Below, piece after piece: positions 21,762 through 32,537 of a stretch of 64,000 nt of DNA (position 1 is the stretch's first letter; every line of letters starts with the position of its first letter). Made by a program: the position numbers and the translations under genes. The stretch comes from Chiua virens. Taxonomy: Eukaryota; Basidiomycota; Agaricomycetes; Boletales; Boletaceae. Where the stretch lies: contig JAHNUO010000019.1 of the NCBI GenBank assembly GCA_019787685.1, positions 579,218 through 643,217 of the forward strand. Reading direction: 5' to 3'. The notes under the pieces were generated by a model. It saw nothing but the letters and a program-made list of their open reading frames with translations, did no database searches and was not told where the DNA came from.

Positions 21762-23162
21762 TCAAGCTCTTCCGGGTACGATCATCAGAGCTTCCAATCT
21801 TTCCTCCAAACCTTTTCCCAGCCCCTCGCGTTCCCACTCACCGCCGACGTCATCCAACAGTGCGATACTGTCCCTATCCCTGCCGTGTATCGACCCGGCG
21901 CCGCTTGAAGGTACGTTTCCAAAGCCGGTTACTCCAGGGATGTGAGGAGGCGGTTCAGAAGAGGCACACGTAGTGAAGGACGACAAAGGGACTGTCGACG
22001 CGGGGGTTGATGCCAGAAGGTCAGAGTAGGACATGAACGAGAGTCGTTTTGAGGCGCCGTGCGTCGGAGAAGGTGGATGAGAGATATTCAGCGGATGAGT
22101 ATACGGTGATCCGGTATAAGTCGAGGAGGAAGAGATGGGGTGGGGGGCTGACGGAGTTGGCTGGGGTTGAAATTGATGGATAGGCTGAAGCTGGGAGAGT
22201 GGTTGCATAGGGGAGGCAGTGACAGGAGGAAGTTGTTCGATCGTCGCTGAAGGCGATGACTCAGCGGATGACATAGTGGAATAGTACGCTGAGCTGGGGG
22301 TGGCGATTGAAGGACTTGATTTTCCCATTTTCTTAACCGCTCCTACCGCGCCGGCGGAGGGAGGCGTCATAAGGGGTGACGTCTGAATTGCCAAACGACC
22401 GAAAGGTTCCTTAGTAGGGCTAGACGAGAGAAGGGGCAATGGAATGGGCGCGGAAGGTGATGAGGAGCCAGGAACGCTCAGCAACAAGCTAGAACGATGT
22501 CTAGCAGGAGACCTGCCGGTCGTCGGGCTGGGACTCCTGCTCCTGAGGCTCCCAATCGGGCTGGCAAAACCGCTCCTCACTTCCCTGCCCCTGTCCCTGG
22601 CAGGGGTAACAACAGAGATATGATCCTCTTCCATAGGAGAGGATGAGGCGAGAACGGATGCTGCGGAATCAAGGACAGAGGGCACGCTTTGCTCGAGCTG
22701 TTCAGTGCCTTTCGACCTGGGGATGCGGTGCGGATTGAGTGGGTGGGAAGATGGGGGTGATGGAGGACCAACGGGTTCAATGTCCCGTTCGAAGATGGCG
22801 GAGGAGGACGAGTGGCTAGAAAGAAAAGAAAGGATGCCACCGTCAGTAAAAACAGTGACGATAAGGGGTGAGTATAGACCTACGCTGATGTGGGTGATGA
22901 GGGTATTGAGGAGGGTGAACGAGAACCTAGTCGAGCATTGGCTGTCTGTAAAAGCTGTGAGGGATGAGAAGAAAGCCTGCGCTCTCTATGGGATGGGGTG
23001 AGGAGGGTCGAGTTTGAGGTCATCCTTCGAAGATCAACAGGGGGAGAGTGGTGAGGAAGAGGGACCACGTTGTCTGGAAAAAGAGCTCTATCACACGGCC
23101 AATTCAATAAGCAAGAACGAAAAATACACACGTTGTTGAGATTCTTGTGCAGAGGGAGTCAT
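21762..23162 (-). CDS. serine/proline-rich disordered protein of unknown function
   Basis: Exons 23132-23162, 22884-23073 and 21762-22815 (introns 58 and 68 nt, GT-AG) total 1275 nt, 424 residues. Most of the protein is low-complexity Ser/Pro/Thr with many SP and SPT sites that could be phosphorylated. More ordered patches are an early TLLTPSHRERRLSSHPSQLL, a mid LDSAASVLASS and a late SFMSYSDLLASTP followed by an acidic, Glu-rich end. These patches look conserved in style with hypothetical basidiomycete proteins, but I do not know a function. The three exons keep one frame, which supports the model. The 3' end could extend further by another intron. Confidence 0.65.
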
Positions 23163-23734
23163 AGTACGGACGGAGACGTGGACGAAATACTCAAATGAAC
23201 GTCTTTTACAGTGGCGCCTTTCACCGGATATCGGAATCGGCACTTTCTAAATGTGGCCATCTGACCCCAAAATGGGTGGTCACTAGTCCTCGATGTACCT
23301 GTGTTGTTATATTGACCACAGCAATAAACAAAGATATCCCCCCTTGATGATCATCTTCTTGCCAGAGCCTGGCTGTGTCTCACTGCGGAATTGCCGTGGG
23401 CATCCTCTCACCGCTCGGAATGGATCTTCCCGGTCCAAATACACCATTACGTAACTTCCACTGCTATCTGTACCTCAGTGGGACAATAAGAAAGCTTTGC
23501 ACCCTGAACGCATCACAGTACTAGTGTTTGACGTCATCTTTTTCTGCTATTGGTCTAGCGTTGACAGTACCCCTTGACCCAGTCGCTTTCTATTGATAAC
23601 TTCAGCCCTGTGCTGGGTATTACAACGTAAATTTCTCCCCATCATGGTCCATTCTCGGACCTTCAATCGTCATTTTTATAGTTTCATTCGTTGCATGAGA
23701 ATCTTGTCGAGAGAAGCGTTGGTGAACTTCATTC
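23163..23734. other. no recognised gene
   Basis: This 572-bp region holds the upstream sequence of the Ser/Pro-rich gene. A 70-codon plus-strand open frame at 23593-23805 has no recognisable family. No repeat is seen. Confidence 0.4.
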
Positions 23735-24049
23735 TCAATGGAGGAGATCCACCTCAATGGAAGAAAAACTTGTGCTCATGCATTTTGGACTTGGACCATG
23801 CTTAGTCTTCGCTAACCTGGAATGCTCTGCGTACATACGTGGGAACACAAAGAATTGTGTCCCACATGAATCCTTAAGTACGCAATTCATCTCACACTGG
23901 TGGTACATTTCCTGGAAATTGCTGGTCTCTTTCCCTTGGGTTGCGGCAGTGCACATTGGAGACTCTGGCGCGCAGAATTGAACCGGCAAAGTCATTATGT
24001 AAATTGCAAGTGACATCATGAACAGAGTGGTCGTACAGAAAGATAGCAA
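23735..24049 (-). CDS. candidate small secreted cysteine-containing protein
   Basis: This 104-codon single frame starts with a short hydrophobic segment (residues about 8-24, ending before FCA) that looks like a signal peptide. The mature part of about 80 residues holds six Cys if the one at 26 is counted (26, 33, 52, 56, 62, 89). Small secreted Cys-rich proteins are common in fungi, some as effectors, but no family is recognised. No introns are needed. The frame could also be chance, since it lies just past a truncated gene. Confidence 0.3.
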   Translation of the reverse strand: MLSFCTTTLFMMSLAIYIMTLPVQFCAPESPMCTAATQGKETSNFQEMYHQCEMNCVLKDSCGTQFFVFPRMYAEHSRLAKTKHGPSPKCMSTSFSSIEVDLLH

Positions 24050-24087
24050 CCGACTTTGACCTTCATTCAGCCCATCATGATGAGAAG

Positions 24088-24991
24088 TTAGGGAGCTGCG
24101 GCGAGTGTGTCAATCGGGATAGTGTGCAGGTACTTGTCGCCATCCTGCGTGGAACCAGGGGTGCCCTCGAATTGAAATTCGTACGGTTCCGTATCAAGGA
24201 AGAAATGGCGTATCGCTGGGACGGACGCGCAACGTTGCCTCTATCCATTCCATGGTCCCATTCGAAACGCGCACCAGCGGTTGTCGGGCCTCGATCGGAC
24301 CAAAATTTACGAGCCAAGAACATGGGACGAGAGTGTACGCCATGTAATCCACGCATTCATCCGGCATTGGTAGGTCGGCGGGGATATATGCGCAATGATG
24401 TCGCCCCTGCGGTTTATCGCTCATTCGAAGCATGCAGACGAGTGTGTTAGCGGACGTAACGCATGGTTTTGGGACCTAGCCAGGTGGGTGGAACAAGGAG
24501 GGTACGATCGAGTACTAGTAGACGCGCGAGCGTGAGGGCATTTTTGACGGCAATATGTTGGTTGTGAAGGCCGCTGTGGGGTAGGTAGGCGAGATAAGTG
24601 ACGGAAGTGTTCGTGCGGAGTGTTGAGACGCGTGTTAGGTTCGTCGAGGATATCGGGGGCGATGCCAAGCTGGGATGATGCAGCTGGATCCTGGTTGGGC
24701 GTGTATGGCGCGCCACGCCCTTCCCATGTGACACGCTGGGACGCGTTGACTGTATAAGAGCGAATGAGCGAGAGAGAGAATACGCACGGACGGAGTGAGA
24801 TGTGATTGTACCTCATCGAATATAACCAATATGCGCTTGCTTTGCATGCAAGCGTGACAGACGCCAAAAAGTGCCACAAGCATGGCCAAGCGATGCGTGC
24901 GACGGGACGGGACATGGATATACAGGCCCGGTGAAGGGTCTAAGAAGTGACGCAGAGTGAACCCAGCACGGGAACGACGCGGTGGACGCAT
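24088..24991 (-). pseudogene. truncated, frameshifted fucosyltransferase-like gene
   Basis: Exons 24812-24991, 24456-24749 and 24194-24406 (GT-AG introns of 62 and 49 nt) read in frame for 228 residues. A basic N-terminus and one hydrophobic segment (Golgi type II anchor style) precede the SGLHNQHIAVKNAL and RTLLVPPTWLG signatures. The latter resemble the N-terminal GDP-sugar-binding part of O-fucosyltransferase-like fungal proteins. A middle block (PMPDECVDYMAYTLVPCSWLV) follows. At 24194 a TGA ends the frame. A one-base shift there opens about 35 more family-like codons to a stop at 24088. The C-terminal half seen in relatives is missing. It is probably a dead gene, though a sequencing slip at 24194 is possible. 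Confidence 0.55.
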
Positions 24992-25239
24992 GCGGTATGT
25001 TCCTTGTCTGGTTTGACAGCATACAGGGAAGATGTTCAGGGCATCGGCGAGATCAATCTCTGAGTCGCTCAAGTACTCATGTATATATAACATTTTTATT
25101 TTTTAATAATCTGAACGCGGAGGTTGCGCATGAACTCACTGCGCGGCGTCGACAGCCTGAGCACGACTCAAAGAACCACAATTGACAAGACAATTACTGT
25201 AACAAACCTGCATCAAGACTGCAATGGGACACAATCACT

Positions 25240-26508
25240 TCACGCTTCAATACCGACGGGGGATGTCGTCGACTTCCAGAGAGCATGCGTCAAGATGGCC
25301 CACGAACTGCCATCAGTTGCTAATACACTCAGATCATCTGTGTCGCGATCAAATTTGTCAATATATTCGCCCGCACCTGAAAGATGGGCAACCTGTGCAC
25401 AAACGGCGTGCAAGGCGAGGAGCTGAGGAGAAGGGACAGGGTAGATAACAGAATTCGGTGATGTGAACGTCACTTCCGCTCTTGGCGCCTTGAACTCTGG
25501 CCAGAGAGTTCGTATACGATAGCGATTCACGACATCCTGGTATTCAGAGATATTAGGGACGGCATAATATTTTGACCATGACCACCTGCTACGTACCGTG
25601 CTCTCAAACCACATTTCTAGACGATCAAACCAATCGTGAACATTCTTCTCCATCGTCATGACATTGTAGAGGGAATGCACTTTTGTTCCATTCACCTTTT
25701 CTACATCGTAGCCGAAACGCTGCATGACGGCCAAAACTGAGGCAGAGTAGTCCTTCAAAGGGCAGATGAACGTCGCAACGGCGCCAAAATGCAAAGAGTT
25801 ACCTTTTCCGGGGAGCTCCCGCGTGTGTTAGATATGCCGAAATAAGTAGACTCCGGTAAAATGTGGGCCAATTCCGTGTGCACCGGAGTGCCTGCAGCCA
25901 CAATTGTTTCGACATCAACAATCGATTCCTTGTGTGCTATCAGGTCGTATTGTCCGGTTGCCACACACTGATAATGATCTCGGATAAGAGCCTGTGATTT
26001 GAAGCACGATTTAGTTGATACATGTTACTGATACACGACCAACCTGGGCTTTTGCTTGTCTATGATCCTTCGGTGCCTCTGTAATCGTTGCCTTCAGATC
26101 CTCCTTCAGCCTATCGAAAGATGGACGGCTGGGGTGATCTGATGAGGCCGGCGTCCGCCCTTTGGCCTTCTTGACTGAGTAAGAGGTCAAAAACGAACTC
26201 CCTCGCCCAGCGAGGCTGACACGGAACCTACATGGAAGAACGAACCATAGACGAAAGCACTTTCCAAGATTGAGAAGATTCTGATCATCTTGAGAGCAGG
26301 AGTGAATTGCTCTAACGATCTCGGCCAGCGCGGTTGTGGAACCCGAGGGGGCATGGAGAATCAAGTAGCCAAGTATGCGCGCATGCATGCGATTCTCCTC
26401 TGTAGTACTCTTGTCTTCGAGTGCGAGACAAACGTTATATGCACTGAGGGCGCTAGGATCATGTTCTAATTTGACATCTTTAGCTGGGGGGAGGCGAGCA
26501 GGTGGCAT
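25240..26508 (-). CDS. HNH-endonuclease-domain protein (HNH_2 type)
   Basis: Five exons (26232-26508, 26044-26174, 25803-25991, 25597-25752, 25240-25536) total 1050 nt, 349 residues. All introns (57, 52, 50, 60 nt) are GT-AG. The domain begins at about residue 137 (LIRDHYQC, C145, then TG). It continues with AHILP (H179), YNVMTME (N229) and VHDWFD (H238), the spaced His/Asn/His pattern of the family, and ends with a conserved LSGAGEYIDKFDRD block. The N-terminal 90 residues resemble those of other members. This domain is expanded in Agaricomycetes. Its role there is not established, and metal-dependent nicking of DNA is inferred from the fold only. Confidence 0.88.
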
Positions 26509-26624
26509 ATCGGGCGAGGCCTGAAGCTCCCAGTGAAAAATGGATATCGCGAGGTCAATTAGGAGAGTGCCATGTATGTTTTAGGTCACCGCGGTGTAGC
26601 CCAAATATACCCAAATAATTCAAC

Positions 26625-27380
26625 TTGTCACGCTGTTACATCTTGATAGCCATCCTCAACTCCTTGCTGCAACACGCTTTCTGTTGTACCTACTACAATC
26701 TGAATACACAACTTTTCTACCTTCCCGAGGACGTCCTGAGGTTCCCTGAGGCCACTAATGCTAGTATGCCAGACCGCCGGGAATGGTGGTGCGTATGCCG
26801 CAGGTTTTGCAAGGGAAACCGAAAACAGCCACGCTCGGAGAGAACTTGGTATCGACATCTTACACTCGCTGAAGACGAGGACGAAAAAAATTCAATTCGA
26901 TCAGCTCACTTATCTGATCACTTTCGTGCCCGGATTCAGAATGCCAGTGCCTCTGCACCCTCTTCGAACAGATTACCAGTTCAGCAATCTAGAGCGGATG
27001 CAGATGACGAGGGAGATCCAGGGAGGCCATCAAATCACCAGCGTTTGGACTCAGAGCGTTCTCAGGTATGTCTCAAGATTCTCTACAGCTAAACTTGTGC
27101 GCTCAGCATGCTAGTAGCCTGGGCCTCATGAAGCTCGTGGAGTCAACAACGATGGAGAGGATAATGGCACCCCAAATGCGGATGAGGATGGTGGATATGA
27201 TCATGGTCAGCCTGACGAAAGCCTGAGACGAGCTACCCACTTGCCGGATCATAGGCATGAAAACCAATGTGGGGATCAGCAAAACTGAGACCAGCAACCT
27301 GATGAGAGACGAGCGGCCAACTCAGATCATGGTCATGAAAACCTAATTTGTATTCTCAAGGAATCGAACAACCTCGATTT
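26625..27380 (+). pseudogene. relic with CxC-type zinc-binding segment, transposon-like
   Basis: Around 26770-26880 the frame encodes WWCVCRRFCKG followed by a Thr-W-x-x-H-L element. This Cys/His pattern resembles the N-terminal segment of proteins tied to Agaricomycete CACTA/Plavaka transposons. A highly charged, Asp/Glu/His/Gln-rich stretch follows up to about 27380, broken by stops. No transposase core follows in order. I read it as the eroded 5' end of a transposon gene, with limited certainty. Confidence 0.35.
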
Positions 27381-28239
27381 TGAGGCGATGCTTCACAGGA
27401 TTATCAACGCACATGCCAGAACTATCCTCAAAGTATTTCAGTTCCAACTCCAGCGTGGTCCGACTCGCAACGTGCTTTCTTCCGAAGGGAAAGTCCTCTT
27501 AGACTCTCGTGGTTCGTACCTTTGTTTCGCATGTGCGAAGGGATATCTGATTTGCGTAGGCGGGTATCACGTACTTCGTGTCCATCTTTGTACGGACAAG
27601 GTCGTTCTTGTTTCAATCGTCGTCAGAACCGGTCGCATGCATCTTCAGGACACAGGTGACCTCGCCGCTGTGTCCCGCGGACCACGGTTTGCAATCGTCT
27701 CGGATCGTTTGAACGACAATCCGACCATGCTGTTAGAGGTCTTAGTAAGACTGCGATTTGGCGTAAGTCGCAACAATGGTCAAGCCCACACGAAAGTCTG
27801 ATACGAGATGTCGTGATTTCTATAGACAATCATGGACCTCATTGAGCAGAAGGCGAATTATCTCGGATTACAAGCTTTCCGGCATCGTAATTTCTCAAAG
27901 GAGGGTATGCAGCATATCCTTTCGTCCTTTCCCTTAGCTTTTAACACGCGTTACGTTTCACTCAGAGATAAAAAAGTTGGAGGTCCTGGCAAGAGGAACG
28001 ATGTACATCAAACTTGCTAACTTTCCATCTCACTATCTGGTCCTCATGATCATTGAAGAATATTTTCGCTATGCCCTTATCTCGGTCAAGGTATTATCGG
28101 ATAGTATGTATGGCAACATGATTATGGAGGATATCGGATGGTCAGATGTTTGACATATCTGTGGTGAGAAGCGTCCACCTGAAGTTGTCATCGACCCATG
28201 TGCGGAAGATCCCAGAGTACATGTACAATCCTCACAAAG
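27381..28239. other. unassigned, weakly gene-like region
   Basis: A plus-strand frame at 27388-27801 (137 codons) continues weakly to 28020. It has ordinary amino-acid composition but no recognised domain, and I could not build a convincing spliced model. It may be a gene relic. Confidence 0.35.
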
Positions 28240-29216
28240 TCATCTTCGTATCTTTGGGACATCCTTCCCATATTCCCATGCCATATGCTCAGCAGTCGCC
28301 GTCCTCCCAAACTTCACTTGTGCATCCAGATATTTTGCACACGGTTTTTCGGTTTCCGGAATTTGCTCTATGTGAATCAGCTGCTTGAGAGCCTCCAGGA
28401 GTGATGGATGATCTGCTAAAAAAGGATACGTGGTGCTGTCGACACCGGTGGCATAAATCCGCATGCAGCGATCACTCTTATTTCGCGCCGGATAGGTAAC
28501 ATAAAACGACGGAGGTTGACCAAGGTCTGCCAAGATGGCAATGTAAGGAACCGACTCTGACTCGGAACGTGACGAAAGTATCGGGCCACCGATACCTTCA
28601 TGTCTTTGCGTGATGTCCTTCAAAATGTTTTTGGAATCCGTCGATTTCCGTGCCTTGTCTGAAATGAACACCTGCGACATTCGTGATTCCGCCGACCCTG
28701 TATTACCCTTTGGGTCCTTGAAATAGATCGGGATGGCCTTATCGATGATACGCTGTTGATGGTAGCACTGCACCGCACTCGTTCTCGTCCAGTGCCGTAG
28801 CGTCCATTCGCCCAAGCTGTACGGGCTATTGTTAAATTCGACGCGACCTAATCAAACAGGAATGTTGAACACTGACCTTAATCCGTCCCCTCCCTTTACT
28901 CCAATCTCCGCATCCACGAACACCCAGTACGAGAAATTAACGTAGGCATATTCGAATGCTTTGCGTGACTGTCACCGCTGTGGGTCTTCCTTCTCCCCTT
29001 TCTTATCGAGCCAGTTGACAACAGGTATCATTTCGCAGTCAGCGAGATGCCTGTCCCATGTCGAAGGCGTCTCGGTGATAACATTCTTGACCTTGGTGCG
29101 AATGAACAAATCCTTGGCCAGAAGCCACAACAACCGACTGGCCAATTCACCACGTTGTCCTTGGTCGATCATGCCAGAGTTCACTTGTCGTAACATCGTT
29201 TTCAGTGCCAATAATC
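28240..29216 (-). pseudogene. broken gene of an Agaricomycete hypothetical family
   Basis: The minus-strand frame reads a LRQVNSGMIDQGQRGELASR block, then a TGA at about 28965-28970, then continues in the same frame through an AYVNFSYWVFVD block. A GT-AG intron (about 28819-28874) joins it to the GEWTLRHWTRTSAVQC block ending at 28240. The block order resembles a large uncharacterised family in Rhizoctonia and relatives, some of which end in a nuclease-like region. That link is from memory and tentative. The TGA would be CGA before a C-to-T change. The 5' part is missing: upstream of 29216 the sequence runs into the minisatellite. Confidence 0.5.
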
Positions 29217-29320
29217 AGTTAGGTTGATAGGAGTTCTTCGGGTGGACTTCGGGTGGACATCTCTGCTGAGATTTCAAACCCTAGCTTAGGGTTTACATGA
29301 TATAAGATGCCTAGAGATAG

Positions 29321-31968
29321 AAGAATGGGGTCTGCCCTTTGGTGGGTGAGAATGGGGTCTGCCCTCAGGTGGGTGAGAATGGGGACTGCTCTCAGGTGGG
29401 TGTGAATGGGGTCTGCCCTCAGGTGAGTGAGAATAGGGTCTGCCTTCAGGTAGGTGTGAATGGGGTCTGCCTTTGGTGGGTGAGAATGGGGTCTGCCCTC
29501 AGATGGGTAAGAATAGGGTCTGCCCTCTTGTGGGTGTGAATGGGGACTGCCCTCAGGTGGGTGAGAATGGGGACTGCTCTCAGGTGGGTGTGAATGGGGT
29601 CTGCCCTTAGCCCTCAGGTGGGTGAGAATGGGGACTGCTCTCAGGTGGGTGTGAATGGGGTCTGCCCTCAGCCCTCAGGTGGGTGAGAATGGGGTCTGCC
29701 CTCAGGTGGGTAAGAATGGGGACTGCTCTCAGGTGGGTGTGAATGGGGTCTGCCCTCAGCCCTCAGGTGGGTGAGAATGGGATCTGCCCTCAGGTGAGTG
29801 AGAATAGGGTCTGCCTTCAGGTGGGTGTGAATAGGGTCTGCCCTCAGATGGGTAAGAATGGGGTCTGCCCTCTTGTGGGTATGAATGGGGACTGCTCTCA
29901 GGTGGGTGTGAATGGGGACTGCCCTCAGGTGGGTGTGAATGGGGACTGCCCTCAGGTGGGTATGAATGGGATTTGCCCTCAGCCCTCTTGTGGGTGAGAA
30001 TGGGGACTGCCCTCAGGTGGGTGTGAATGGGGACTGCCCTCAGGTGGGTGTGAATGGGGACTGCCCTCAGGTGGGTGTGAATGGGGTCTGCCCTCAGCCC
30101 TCTTGTGGGTGAGAATGGGGTCTGCCCTCAGGTGAGTGAGAGTAGGGTCTGCCTTCAGGTGGGTGTGAATGGGGTCTGCCTTTGGTGGGTGAAAATGGGG
30201 TCTGCCCTTAGATGGGTGAGAATGGGGTCTGCCCTCAGGTGGGTGTGAATGGGGACTGCCCTCAGGTGGGTATGAATGGGATCTGCCCTCAGCCCTCTTG
30301 TGGGTGAGAATGGGGTCTGCCCTCAGGTGAGTGAGAATAGGGTCTGCCTTCAGGTGGGTGTGAATGGGGTCTGCCCTCAGGTGTGTGTGAATAGGGTCTG
30401 CCCTTAGATGGGTAAGAATGGGGTCTGCCCTCTTGTGGGTATGAATGGGGACTGCTCTCAGGTGGGTGTGAATGGGGACTGCCCTCAGGTGGGTGTGAAT
30501 GGGGACTGCCCTCAGGTGGGTATGAATGGGATTTGCCCTCAGCCCTCTTGTGGGTGAGAATGGGATCTGCCCTCAGGTGGGTGTGAATGGGGACTGCCCT
30601 CAGGTGGGTGTGAATGGGGACTGCCCTCAGGTGGGTATGAATGGGGACTGCCCTCAGGTGGGTATGAATGGATTTTGCCCTCAGCCCTCTTGTGGGTGAG
30701 AATGGGGTCTGCCCTCAGGTGGGTGTGAATGGGGACTGCCCTCAGGTGGGTGTGAATGGGGACTGCCCTCAGGTGGGTATGAATGGGATTTGCCCTCAGC
30801 CCTCTTGTGGGTGAGAATGGGGTCTGCCCTCAGGTGGGTGAGAATGGGGTCTGCCCTCAGGTGAGTGAGAGTAGGGTCTGCCTTCAGGTGGGTGTGAATG
30901 GGGACTGCCCTCAGGTGGGTGAGAATGGGGTCTGCCCTCAGGTGGGTGTGAATGGGGACTGCCCTCAGGTGGGTATGAATGGGATTTGCCCTCAGCCCTC
31001 TTGTGGGTGAGAATGGGGTCTGCCCTCAGGTGGGTGAGAATGGGGTCTGCCCTCAGGTGAGTGAGAGTAGGGTCTGCCTTCAGGTGGGTGTGAATGGGGA
31101 CTGCCCTCAGGTGGGTGAGAATGGGGTCTGCCCTCAGATGGGTGAGAATAGGGACTGCCCTCAGGTGGGTGTGAATGGGGATTGCCCTCAGGTGGGTATG
31201 ATTGGGGACTGCCCTCAGGTGGGTGAGAATGGGGACTCCCAGGTGGGTGTGATTGGGGTCTGCCCTCAGATGGGTAAGAATGGGATTTCCCCTTTGGTGA
31301 GAGAGAATGGGATCTGCCCTCAGGTGGGTGAGAATGGGGACTGCTCTCAGGTGGGTATGAATGGTGGGTGTGCATGGAGTCTGCCCTCAGCCCTCAGGTG
31401 GGTGAGAATGGGGTCTGCCCTCAGATGGGTGAGAATGGGGACTGCCCTCAGGTGGGTGAGAATGAGGACTGCTCTCAGGTGGGTGTGAATGGGGACTGCC
31501 CTCAGGTGGGTGAGAATGGGAACTGCCCTTAGGTAGGTGAGTATGGTGACTGCCCTTTGGTGGGTGAGAATGGGGACTGCTCCCAGGTGGGTGTGAATGG
31601 GGTCTGCCCTCAGATGGGTAAGAATGGGATCTTCCCTTTGGTGGGAGAGAATGGCGTCTGCCCTCAGGTGGGTGAGAATGGGGATTGCTCTCAGGTGGGT
31701 GTGAATGTGGTCTGCCCTCAGCCCTCAGGTGGGTGAGAATGAGGTCTGCCCTTAGGTGGGTGAGAATGGGGACTGCTCTCAGGTGGGTGTGAATGGGGTC
31801 TGCCCTTAGCCCTCAGGTGGTTGAGAATGGGGTCTGCCTTTGGTGGGTGAGAATGGGGTTTGCCCTCAGATGGGTGACAATGGGGTTTGCCCTCAGGTGG
31901 GTGAGAATGGGGTCTGCCCTCAGGTGAGTGAGAATAGGGTCTGCCTTCAGATGGGTGTGAATGGGGTC
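29321..31968. repeat. 27-bp G-rich minisatellite, about 2.65 kb
   Basis: The consensus unit ggtgggtgagaatgggg plus tctgccctca (27 bp) repeats in tandem across the whole interval. From the length this is about 95 units (estimated, not counted). Variants are few: tct/act, gag/gtg, aat/ata, an occasional aggtgag, and a recurrent 7-bp insertion (cagccct) giving 34-bp units. The unit is a multiple of three, so frames stay open on both strands, giving 9-residue repeats (GENGVCPQV on plus, HSHPPEGRP on minus). It has no CpG. G-runs (ggtggg, tgggg) in each unit allow long-loop G-quadruplexes. The open frames have no starts or signals that suggest real proteins. Confidence 0.97.
30783..31174. repeat. 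196-bp higher-order repeat inside the minisatellite
   Basis: Bases 30783-30978 and 30979-31174 are consecutive copies of a 196-bp block (seven 27-bp units plus the 7-bp cagccct insertion). They are identical for about the first 150 bp, including every unit variant, and differ only near the end. This marks a recent duplication of a multi-unit block, as made by unequal exchange or replication slippage. Confidence 0.85.
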
Positions 31969-32185
31969 TCAATTACCAACCATGGTCCCTGAGAGCCAAT
32001 CATTATAAACATGAATTGATTCAATGGCAGTTGTCCATACTTTGTGAGAAATAAAGATGTATGACTTGGAAATGGATAGCTAAGCAATGCCTGGAGGCAC
32101 TTGATAGGATTTCAATCATATGTAGAGTGTGACAGGGTGCTTAGTTTCAACTGATGATCAAATCAAAATAGATTTCCAGTGAGGC

Positions 32186-32290
32186 TGTTAAGTCCAGGTC
32201 TACTTGGGTGTGAACTCTGGAACTCCAGAGTTATTCTTGCATTGATCCAGAGATCTTGGAGTTAGACTAATGGAAATATGGGGTATGACA
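32186..32290 (-). repeat. 3' LTR of the old gypsy element, internally deleted
   Basis: These 105 bp share their start (tgttaa, then gaactc-ggaactccagagttattcttg) and end (ccagagatcttggagtt...tatgaca) with the full-length solo LTR at 39160-39722. The middle 450 bp are missing. The TG...CA ends are kept. A polypurine tract abuts its inner edge. Confidence 0.75.
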
Positions 32291-32537
32291 TTATCCCCCT
32301 TTTAGGCCTGAGCCCCTGAAGACTATAAGCAAGAAACAATAGTTATCAAAGTAAAATAAGATCAAAGCAGATTTGTGGACTTCACTTCTGGACTCAGATG
32401 TGGAAATCCCGATATAAGTTTAGGCATGCTTTCACTTCTTAACTTTCAATCTCTACCATGTCCAATATCAACAACATCAAGCATTGGAATTATAAGGGTC
32501 TCAAGGAGGCTGATGAGACAGTGACAAGCTGTTTGAG

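Noticed and set aside
24421..24915. 164-codon minus frame as the fucosyltransferase-like exon
   Set aside because: It reads the conserved HNQ and LVPP blocks out of frame. The spliced model with phase-0 joins puts them in frame.
30979..31488. 169-codon plus-strand and 127-codon minus-strand frames in the minisatellite, resembling repeat-core peptide precursors
   Set aside because: Frames stay open only because the unit is 27 bp. There is no signal peptide or cleavage site, frames change with each 7-bp insertion, and both strands show the same property.
29321..31968. Could the tandem array be a CRISPR array?
   Set aside because: Units are contiguous with no unique spacers, and the host is a eukaryote.
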